Shown piece after piece: positions 1-6,653 of a stretch of 17,341 nucleotides of DNA; positions within the stretch are counted from its first letter, which is position 1; every line of letters starts with the position of its first letter. This DNA is from RUG11894 sp964344335. Its GTDB lineage: Bacteria; Bacillota; Clostridia; Peptostreptococcales; Anaerovoracaceae. A program made the translations under genes and the position numbers. The notes beneath the pieces are model-generated. The model worked only from the letters and a program-made list of their open reading frames with translations. It searched no databases and was not told the origin of the DNA. The DNA lies in contig CAYFMW010000028.1 in the NCBI GenBank assembly GCA_964344335.1, positions 1-17,341 of the forward strand, written 5' to 3'.

Positions 1-11
1 TTCGCGACACA

Positions 12-40
12 ATAGTATCAGAACATATGTTCTTTGTAAA
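12..40 (-). promoter_or_regulatory. SOS-type promoter firing out of the window to the left, with LexA box in its spacer
   Basis: Read on the minus strand there is a -35 hexamer TTTACA (40 to 35), a 17-base spacer, and a -10 TACTAT (17 to 12) preceded by TGA, which makes it an extended -10. The spacer contains AGAACATATGTTCT, a perfect 14-base palindrome that fits the Gram-positive LexA/DinR box (GAAC-N4-GTTC). Such placement would let LexA block RNA polymerase directly. The controlled gene lies beyond the left edge. lexA itself is the best guess, because LexA represses its own gene and lexA often sits near mutSL-miaA in Clostridia; that identification is inference. Confidence 0.72.
20..33. 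promoter_or_regulatory. LexA (SOS) operator
   Basis: This is a perfect 14-base palindrome with core GAACATATGTTC (21-32), matching the Bacillus/Clostridium LexA consensus with both half-sites intact. It lies between the -35 and -10 of a leftward promoter. I noticed no second site of this quality elsewhere in the window by eye. Confidence 0.75.
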
Positions 41-58
41 GGGGTTTCTTAAAATATT

Positions 59-1348
59 TTAAAATTTTATAATATTTCTTTCCTTTAGAGTTTGGACCGC
101 TTTTATTACACCGAATTTGCTGTGCTCGTAAGTTATTCCCCCTTGGAAATATGCTACATAAGGTTCCCTCATCGGCCCGTCAGCCGACAGCTCTATGGAA
201 GAGCCTGCCACAAAGGTCCCTGCAGCCATTATAACTTCATCGGAATATCCCGGCATATCCCATGGGATCGGCGTTACATAGGAATCGACCGGAGCCGCCG
301 CCTGAATCGCTTCGCAGAATGCGCAGAGCGCTTCGGGAGTCTCCAATTTTACAGCTTCAACTATGTCGCTTCTATGATCTTCGGCCTGCGGGCAGACCTC
401 GAATCCGAGATTTGCAAAGACCTTGGCACAGAGAGCCGCACCCTTCATGGCACCGGCGGTTACCTTGGGAGCGATGAAGAGTCCCTGGAACATACTTCTT
501 CCCTGCCCGAAACTGAGGCCGCACTCCCCTCCTATCGCCGGACTGGTTACGCGGGTAGCGACCTTATCTACGAGATCCTTCTTTCCGACTATATAGCCTC
601 CGGAGACGGCAAGGCCGCCGCCGGGATTCTTTATAAGTGAACCCGCCATTATATCCACTCCTACATCGGTGGGCTCACGCAGCTCCGTAAATTCTCCGTA
701 GCAGTTGTCGACCATGCAGATTATGTCCGGCTTTATATTCTTGCAAACGCGGACCCATTCCTCGATCTGAGCGACTCCGATGGCATTTTGAAAGGCATAA
801 CCTCTTGAGCGCTGCAGGGCGGCAATCTTCGTATTTGGACCGATGGCCTCGGCTATATGCTCTAAATCCAAGCGATTACCGGGCAATTTATCGACCTGCT
901 TATAAGAAATATCAAAGTCCTTAAGACTGCCGTAGGCATCGCCGCGAATTCCAATAACGCTCTGCATGGTATCGTAGGGATCGCCGCTACAATACAGCAG
1001 TTCGTCTCCGGGTCGGAGAAGGCCCAAAAATACACAGGCCAGCGCATGAGTACCATTTACGATGGTAGTGCGCACCAATCCCGCCTCAGCTCCGAAAACA
1101 TCCGCATAGAGCTTTTCGAGTGCGTCTCTGCCGACATCGTTGTACCCGTAACCGGTATTCCAGGCGAAGTGCTGGTCGTTGATTCCGGCCTGCTGAAACT
1201 CGTGCAAAACCTTGTATTGATTGTATTCGCAGATCTTGTCGTAGTGCGAGAAGACTTCGGACAGCGAGGTTTCCGCACTTCTTACGGCATTCAATACATC
1301 CTCGTCGATGCCGAATATTTCCTTTAAAAATTGCTTTGTACTATCCAT
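59..1348 (-). CDS. Methionine gamma-lyase family / aluminium-resistance-type PLP-dependent protein
   Basis: This is a cytosolic fold-type I PLP enzyme of the Alum_res family (YnbB-like), annotated as methionine gamma-lyase family or aluminium resistance protein. The true substrate of most members is unproven. From the chosen start it is 429 aa, near the usual length. The likely Schiff-base lysine is K240 in SLIKNPGGG, and the cofactor-ring aspartate is probably D214 in MVDNCYGEF. NGTHALACV (98-106) is the phosphate/cofactor loop region. The frame is open up to an ATG at 1396, but I prefer the ATG at 1348: it has AAAGAAAGAG six bases upstream and lies 20 bases after the MATE stop, whereas the 1396 start has no convincing site and lies inside the MATE gene. 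It is the last gene of the run. Only AT-rich sequence and the SOS promoter follow, with no clear terminator. Confidence 0.9.
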   Translation of the reverse strand: MDSTKQFLKEIFGIDEDVLNAVRSAETSLSEVFSHYDKICEYNQYKVLHEFQQAGINDQHFAWNTGYGYNDVGRDALEKLYADVFGAEAGLVRTTIVNGTHALACVFLGLLRPGDELLYCSGDPYDTMQSVIGIRGDAYGSLKDFDISYKQVDKLPGNRLDLEHIAEAIGPNTKIAALQRSRGYAFQNAIGVAQIEEWVRVCKNIKPDIICMVDNCYGEFTELREPTDVGVDIMAGSLIKNPGGGLAVSGGYIVGKKDLVDKVATRVTSPAIGGECGLSFGQGRSMFQGLFIAPKVTAGAMKGAALCAKVFANLGFEVCPQAEDHRSDIVEAVKLETPEALCAFCEAIQAAAPVDSYVTPIPWDMPGYSDEVIMAAGTFVAGSSIELSADGPMREPYVAYFQGGITYEHSKFGVIKAVQTLKERNIIKF

Positions 1349-1368
1349 CAAAAACTCTTTCTTTACAA

Positions 1369-2790
1369 TTATGCTTTCTTCCAAGCGGTCTTCCATTTTC
1401 CGCGCCTATATCGTATTGTCATGAGTATGCCCCTCGTGGTCCAATCAAGAGCCATGGGAATCCAAACTCCCAGCAGTTTAAAACCGAAGTATCTTGTGAG
1501 AACAAATGCGAGCGGCACCCTTACGAGCCACATCCCCGTCATCGATAGCAGTGAGGAATAATTGGTATCGCCGGCACCCCGTAAAATTCCCGAAGTCGTC
1601 ATGGCAATCGCGACGAAGATTTCAGCAAATGCTTGAATTCTCAGAGCTTCGGCAGCCATAGCTACAACTCCCTCATCGGCCGTAAATATACCTATAATAT
1701 TCGGAGCGAATATATAAAGCAGCGTCGCCATGACGGCCATCACTCTGCAGGCATATTTTATACAGGCATTGCCCAATTCGACAGCCCTCTTTGAATTCCC
1801 TGCGCCCAGCCACTGCGCAACGAGGGTCGTAGCGGCGATGCTGAATCCGTTCACCGGCATGTAGCATATAGATTCCGCGGTATTTGCGAGGCTGTTTGCC
1901 GCGACGACGGCGCTGCCGATGCCGGTCAGCATCCTCATTGTAGCCAGCTGTCCGCCGCTTATAATGAGTCTTTCGCCCGCTATGGGAATGCCGAGTCTGT
2001 AGATATGCTTAAGCAGGACAGGCTTTACGCCGACGCATTCCGAGAATTTTATGTAAACCTTGTTTTCCGGTCTGAATACATAGTAGAGTGCCAGCAGACC
2101 GCTCACGACATTTGCGAAGGTCGTTGCAATGGCTGCTCCCGCAACCCCCATGCCCGCGCCCCAGGCTGTAAAGGAAAAACCCAAGATACTGACAACCCTC
2201 GTCGGATATATGAACAGGATATTCAGGAATACATTCACTATATTGCGCAGTACATTGCAGAACATCGGGCGTCTGGTGTCGCCCTGACCTCGCAGGATAT
2301 TGGAACAGATGGTCGTCATCACGAGGAAAATTCGCGAATAGCCCAGATATCTAAGATAATCCATAGCGCCCTGCCAGATCTCTTCGTCCGCGCCCATCCA
2401 GCGCACATAATTAGGCACCAGAACAACTAAATATATAAAGGTCATCAGCCCGCCGAACCACAGGTTGTGGAACATTGCGTTCTGTATAACCTCCCGGGCT
2501 TTTTCGAGTCTTCCTTCGCCTATGAAGCGGGAAATCATGACGGAAAATCCTATTGCAAGGCCGAAGTTGAACCCGTTCGCCAGTCCCAGCACAGGACCGT
2601 TTATAGCTACGGCTGCGGTCGCGTGTACGCCTATGCTTCCTACCATGGCGGTGTCGACATAGGACGAAAGTATCATCATAAATTCTTCGACAAAACTCGG
2701 AATTACAAGGCTGAATATGAGCGTCCGCGCCGGGATGCTTCTGTCGAGTATATCTAAGGGCTCTCTATTTAGTTTCTTTATTAAGCTCAA
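1369..2790 (-). CDS. MATE family multidrug/toxin efflux transporter
   Basis: This is an integral membrane exporter of the MATE family (NorM/DinF type), which moves cationic or organic compounds out using a Na+ or H+ gradient. It is 473 aa, typical for the family. About twelve hydrophobic segments are visible, and the two halves show the internal repeat: LRGQGDTRRP at 166-175 is mirrored by LRGAGDTNYS at 403-412. The C terminus is a short basic tail (RRGKWKTAWKKA). The start is TTG at 2790, with GGAGAG six bases upstream (2797-2802); no ATG start has comparable support. It overlaps the end of the recombinase gene by 26 bases, so the two are probably translationally coupled. The substrate cannot be read from the sequence. 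DinF of streptococci is SOS-linked and also a MATE protein, but nothing here shows this gene is SOS controlled. Confidence 0.93.
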   Translation of the reverse strand: MSLIKKLNREPLDILDRSIPARTLIFSLVIPSFVEEFMMILSSYVDTAMVGSIGVHATAAVAINGPVLGLANGFNFGLAIGFSVMISRFIGEGRLEKAREVIQNAMFHNLWFGGLMTFIYLVVLVPNYVRWMGADEEIWQGAMDYLRYLGYSRIFLVMTTICSNILRGQGDTRRPMFCNVLRNIVNVFLNILFIYPTRVVSILGFSFTAWGAGMGVAGAAIATTFANVVSGLLALYYVFRPENKVYIKFSECVGVKPVLLKHIYRLGIPIAGERLIISGGQLATMRMLTGIGSAVVAANSLANTAESICYMPVNGFSIAATTLVAQWLGAGNSKRAVELGNACIKYACRVMAVMATLLYIFAPNIIGIFTADEGVVAMAAEALRIQAFAEIFVAIAMTTSGILRGAGDTNYSSLLSMTGMWLVRVPLAFVLTRYFGFKLLGVWIPMALDWTTRGILMTIRYRRGKWKTAWKKA

Positions 2791-3910
2791 GGTCGTCTCT
2801 CCATTCGAAATTTTTAATTAAGTCTCGCTTAGTGTTAAGTCTGTGCGCCGCGTATAGCTGCGTCGTAGTAACATTATCGTGATCCATCAGTTCCTGGACA
2901 TCGTAGATCGAATTTCCCCGTCCGATAAGCGAGGTGGCAGCCGTCGCCCGCAGTTTGTGCGGACTGTAGCCCGCCTGTCTGGAGCTGCCCATGCCGATGG
3001 AAGTATATTTCTTTACAATCTTTCGGATCTGTCTGTCCGTGAGCCTTCCGCCCTGAATCGATACAAAGAGAGCATCCTCTTCGCCTTCCAGAGTCTGCAT
3101 TGAAGCTCTCTCTATATCCATATATTCGTTGAAAGCCTTTTCGATTGTTCGATTTAGGGGCATAGTCGATTCTTTACCGCGCTTTCTGTAAATCTTAAAC
3201 TCGCCGCGTTCAAAATTAAACGAACTTATGTTCAGCTGCTGAAGCTCCGAAAGCCTCAGGCCGTATGTTACGAATAGGAGCAACATAAGCTTATCCCTGT
3301 ACTTTGTCTTCTCCCAGAATTCTTTTTCCTTTTTCGTGAGCCCCCCGCCGCTGACCACTGCATCGAGCATCTTCATAACCTCGTCGTCCGTGAGCGCCTT
3401 AATTTCTCTCTCCCCCGGCTTAGGCATCCTTATCGGATCGAAGGCGTCAGTGATATTTGTGCTTACGAGTCCATCCCTGTAAAGATACTTAAAGAAGACG
3501 GATATTGCGGATTTTTTGCGCGAAAGTGCGGCATTGCCGTTTTCATAGACGGTAATGTTTCCGTCTTCATCCTCAACCTTATAACGCCGACAATAATCGA
3601 GGAATACATTTACATCCGTAGCGCTAATAGCATCCAAATCTTCGGGTTGAATCTGTTTTATCTCCTTGCACCTCTCCTGTATCTCGCTCTCTTTTAAGAG
3701 ATAGCCGAAAAAGAATTTGAGTTCGCGAAGATAGGACAGCCTGCTCATTGGGAGCAGCCCGTTTTTTAGGTATATAAAATACCCGCGCATCCAGGAAGGA
3801 AATTGTTTTTCGAGAGCTTCGCATCTTTCGAAGACCAGATTTTCTCTCTCCACGACATTGTCGGGTCTATCGCTCTTGTTATGTACTTTTATCTTCAATT
3901 TTGCAGCCAT
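2765..3910 (-). CDS. Tyrosine recombinase, Xer family (XerS-like)
   Basis: This is a site-specific DNA recombinase. It is 381 aa, longer than XerC/XerD (about 300) and closer to the single-protein XerS of streptococci (about 356). The N-terminal core-binding domain is roughly 35-150. The catalytic domain carries R219 (GLRLSE), a lysine within RKRGKES (242-248), H318 and R321 (SPHKLR), H344 (LMDHDN) and nucleophile Y353 (TTQLY), so the full active-site set is present. The pattern around residues 38-75 and the SPHKLR box resemble XerS as I recall it. The ATG at 3910 overlaps the end of miaA by 16 bases and the gene runs into the MATE gene, so it is an operon member, not an element integrase beside a tRNA. 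A role in chromosome dimer resolution at a dif-like site is plausible but unproven. Confidence 0.9.
   Translation of the reverse strand: MAAKLKIKVHNKSDRPDNVVERENLVFERCEALEKQFPSWMRGYFIYLKNGLLPMSRLSYLRELKFFFGYLLKESEIQERCKEIKQIQPEDLDAISATDVNVFLDYCRRYKVEDEDGNITVYENGNAALSRKKSAISVFFKYLYRDGLVSTNITDAFDPIRMPKPGEREIKALTDDEVMKMLDAVVSGGGLTKKEKEFWEKTKYRDKLMLLLFVTYGLRLSELQQLNISSFNFERGEFKIYRKRGKESTMPLNRTIEKAFNEYMDIERASMQTLEGEEDALFVSIQGGRLTDRQIRKIVKKYTSIGMGSSRQAGYSPHKLRATAATSLIGRGNSIYDVQELMDHDNVTTTQLYAAHRLNTKRDLIKNFEWRDDLELNKETK
2797..2802 (-). promoter_or_regulatory. Ribosome binding site deciding the TTG start of the MATE gene
   Basis: GGAGAG on the minus strand lies six bases before TTG 2790, inside the 3' end of the recombinase gene, supporting the non-ATG start and coupled translation. 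Confidence 0.75.
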
Positions 3911-4827
3911 TCGTCTATCATTTCCTGCATTCTCAAGTACGCGCCTTCATCGAAGGCATCACCTTCAAGTTCTACTTTCTTTAGCTGAGGGTAGCGCCTC
4001 AGCCAGATTATCTGGCGCCGCGCGTAATGCCTGGTATTTTTCTTTATAATTTCCGAGGCGTCCTCGGCACTTCCACCCGCCTCAATTGCATCTATAACTT
4101 CCTTATATCCTATTCCTTTCATGGCCACATCGGTACTCGTAAGTCCCATGGCCATAAGAGAGCGCACTTCTTCTTCCAGACCGGAAGCTATAATTTTGTC
4201 GACTCTGAGGTTAATTCTATCATATAATTCGTCTCGATTGCGGGCGAGGCCTATCAAGAGGCTGTCGTAGCCTTCGGCGGGCTTCTTAATATCTGCAAAG
4301 GACGCGAGGCTCTCCTCGCCGCCTTCCAGTCTTTCGACCGCTCGCAGCATGCGCTTTATATTGTTTGGATGAATCTTTTCCGCCGCAGCGGGATCCAAAA
4401 TCCTCAGGCGTTCCGCCAGTTTCCCGGCGTCGCGACCGCACTCTTCCCAAATTTCCTGCCTGCGCTCATCATCTCCCTTGCAGCCCGGAAAGTTCATATC
4501 ATATAGGAGTGAATTAATATATAGACCCGTGCCGCCGCAAACTATCGGCAATTTTCCCCGCGAATTTATATCCGAAATGTATCGCCTTGCAAGGCTCTGA
4601 TAATCGGCGACGGAAAAACCTTCAGACGGCTCGATTTCGTCGACCAGCCAGTGCTTTGCTTCGCTCTGTTCCTCGGCTGTAGGCTTTGCGCTTCCGATGT
4701 TCATATACTTATATATCTGCATCGAATCCGCGGAGACGATCTCTCCGTCGCAGTCCTTCGCAATCCTCACTGCATATTCGGTTTTTCCGCAGGCTGTCGG
4801 CCCCGCGATAAACAGCAGTTTTATCAC
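3895..4827 (-). CDS. miaA: tRNA dimethylallyltransferase
   Basis: The enzyme transfers a dimethylallyl group to N6 of A37 in tRNAs reading UNN codons, using DMAPP, a product of the pathway fed by dxs in the same run. Numbered from GTG, the P-loop GPTACGKT is at 9-16, followed by SADSMQIY (32-39), GGTGLYINSLL, NNIKRMLRAVE, MKGIGYKE and TRHYARRQIIWLRR, all MiaA signatures. The frame extends upstream to 4914, but that part lies inside mutL and is not MiaA-like. The GTG at 4827 overlaps the mutL stop as GTGA and puts the P-loop at the usual distance. The product is then 310 aa, the normal length. A purine-rich stretch (AAGAGAAA) lies just upstream. It is coupled to mutL before it and the recombinase after it. 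Confidence 0.96.
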   Translation of the reverse strand: MIKLLFIAGPTACGKTEYAVRIAKDCDGEIVSADSMQIYKYMNIGSAKPTAEEQSEAKHWLVDEIEPSEGFSVADYQSLARRYISDINSRGKLPIVCGGTGLYINSLLYDMNFPGCKGDDERRQEIWEECGRDAGKLAERLRILDPAAAEKIHPNNIKRMLRAVERLEGGEESLASFADIKKPAEGYDSLLIGLARNRDELYDRINLRVDKIIASGLEEEVRSLMAMGLTSTDVAMKGIGYKEVIDAIEAGGSAEDASEIIKKNTRHYARRQIIWLRRYPQLKKVELEGDAFDEGAYLRMQEMIDEWLQN

Positions 4828-6653
4828 TTTCTCTTGAATAGCCTCTCCATATCCGAGAGCGAAACTTGAACTATAGTAGGTCTTCCGTGCGGGCAGCTGT
4901 AGGGATTTTCGCAAGCATCCATGTTCTTTAAAAGTTGCAGGGCTTCGGCTTCGGAGATGTTTGTGTTCGCCTTGACAGCCGCTTTGCAGGCATTGGAAAT
5001 CAGGTCATCGCGCCTTTCGGACAAGTCCTGAAATCCCTGTAGGCGGGCATCGATTATAGTCTTTGCAAAATCCTCGGCTTCTGCGAGCTCCATGAAGGCC
5101 GGAACCTCCTTTATAATCAAATCCGACATGCCGAACTGCTCGACGCAGAATCCGAGCTCGTTAAGAAATTGCATCTTGTCGTGAGCCTCGGGCATCTGCG
5201 AGGCGTCGAGATGAATCAGAACAGGTACAATCAGTGGCTGACTTATGCGGGTATCTGAATCGAGTTCGGAGAGCATTTTCTCGTAGAGCACCCTCTCGTG
5301 AGCCGCATGCTGATCGATAAAATACAGTTTTTCTTCATCTCTGACTATCAGATATGCGGAAAATACCTGTCCGAGGTATTGCAGATGCGAAAAGCGGAAC
5401 TCGAGCTGCTCAAAATCCTCATATTCGAAGCTTTCTTCCATAAGCTCTGCCGCCTCTTCAGACTCTTCCCGAAGTTGCGCGAAGAGTTCCTCGGTTTCTT
5501 TGCGACTTTGAGTTAACGAGAAATAATTTATATTAACACTATTTTCGTCGATTTCAGCATCCGGCCTCAAATCTTCGAATTCCTTTCCCTTTGTGCCGTC
5601 TTCTTCGCCTCCGAAACTTTTAGTATCCGCTGCTGATTTAAAATATCCTGCAGCATCGGGAATGGCCGGCGAAGCCAGGAGGCTCCTTCTGACACTGCCG
5701 CTGATGAACTTTCTTACCGCGGCCTCGTCGTAGAATCGAATTTCCGTCTTATGCGGATGAATATTTACATCTAAACGGGACGGGTCGAGCCGCAGGAACA
5801 GGAATGCAACGGGCTTTCTCCCTTCGAAGAGTTTATCGTGATAAGCTTCCTCGAGTGCCTCCTCTATAAGATTGCTCTTTACCCACCTTCCGTTGACAAA
5901 GAATATTTGCCTGCGTCTGTTGGGCCTGGAGTATGAAGGCTTTGAAATATAACCCTTAATGCTCATTTCACCCCCTTCGCCTTCATCCACTTTTACAAGT
6001 TCCTGAGCAAGCTGAGGGCTGTAAAGAGTCATTATTGCCTTTTTGAGCTCGCCGCTCCCCGGTGTAGAGTACATTATGGTTCCGTTGGATATAAATCGGA
6101 AGCGTATATGCGGATAAGCCAGCGCCATCTTCGAAAGATAATCGCTTATAAGCGCGGCCTCGGCATTGTCGGTCTTCATAAATTTACGCCTCGCGGGAGT
6201 GTTGTAGAAGAGGTCCCGAACAATCATTGTGGTCCCGTCGTTGCAGGCGGCATCCTGCAAATCCTGCATCTCTGCGCCTTCTATCCTAAGCCTTGCTCCC
6301 ACGGTCTGATTTGCGGGCTTGCTCAGTAATTCAACCCTTGAGACGGCCGCTATGCTCGCCAGAGCCTCGCCTCTAAATCCCAAAGTATCGATTGCATCGA
6401 GGTCTTCCGTAACCCTTATTTTGCTGGTGGCATAGCGCATAAAGGCAAGTTCCATTTCGTCCTTTGCGATACCTTCGCCGTCGTCGCTCACCCTTATATA
6501 ATCCTTGCCGCCGCCGCTTATCTCGCATGTTATCAGACCCGCCGATGCATCTATGCTGTTCTCTATCAATTCTTTGACGATCGAAAGCGGTCGTTCTACA
6601 ACCTCGCCCGCCGCTATCTTGTCCGCCGTCTCCTTGGATAGTTTGCGTATCAT
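4824..6653 (-). CDS. mutL: DNA mismatch repair protein MutL (endonuclease type)
   Basis: MutL couples MutS mismatch recognition to strand nicking. It is 609 aa. The N-terminal GHKL ATPase shows ELIENSIDA (28-36), DDGEGI (57-62), ATSKI (75-79) and GFRGEAL (92-98). After an acidic linker (about 340-415) the C-terminal domain carries the metal-binding endonuclease motif DQHAAHERVLYE (447-458), ACKAAVKA (555-562) and CPHGRP (587-592). This is therefore the nicking MutL of organisms without MutH. QPLIVP (472-477) fits the beta-clamp-binding motif described for Bacillus MutL. The ATG at 6653 overlaps the mutS stop in an ATGA, so translation is coupled. Confidence 0.98.
   Translation of the reverse strand: MIRKLSKETADKIAAGEVVERPLSIVKELIENSIDASAGLITCEISGGGKDYIRVSDDGEGIAKDEMELAFMRYATSKIRVTEDLDAIDTLGFRGEALASIAAVSRVELLSKPANQTVGARLRIEGAEMQDLQDAACNDGTTMIVRDLFYNTPARRKFMKTDNAEAALISDYLSKMALAYPHIRFRFISNGTIMYSTPGSGELKKAIMTLYSPQLAQELVKVDEGEGGEMSIKGYISKPSYSRPNRRRQIFFVNGRWVKSNLIEEALEEAYHDKLFEGRKPVAFLFLRLDPSRLDVNIHPHKTEIRFYDEAAVRKFISGSVRRSLLASPAIPDAAGYFKSAADTKSFGGEEDGTKGKEFEDLRPDAEIDENSVNINYFSLTQSRKETEELFAQLREESEEAAELMEESFEYEDFEQLEFRFSHLQYLGQVFSAYLIVRDEEKLYFIDQHAAHERVLYEKMLSELDSDTRISQPLIVPVLIHLDASQMPEAHDKMQFLNELGFCVEQFGMSDLIIKEVPAFMELAEAEDFAKTIIDARLQGFQDLSERRDDLISNACKAAVKANTNISEAEALQLLKNMDACENPYSCPHGRPTIVQVSLSDMERLFKRK

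Noticed and set aside
41..70. AT-rich stretch after the PLP enzyme considered as an intrinsic terminator
   Set aside because: It contains only A/T runs and an AAAATTTT-type palindrome, with no GC-bearing stem before a T-run on the minus strand.
92..640. Plus-strand reading frame (182 codons) opposite the PLP enzyme gene
   Set aside because: It is antisense to a strongly conserved coding region, with no domain signature in the translation.
2765..3910. Recombinase as the integrase of a genomic island
   Set aside because: No tRNA, attachment-site repeats, excisionase or phage genes are nearby. The gene overlaps both housekeeping neighbours and shows no obvious change in base composition.
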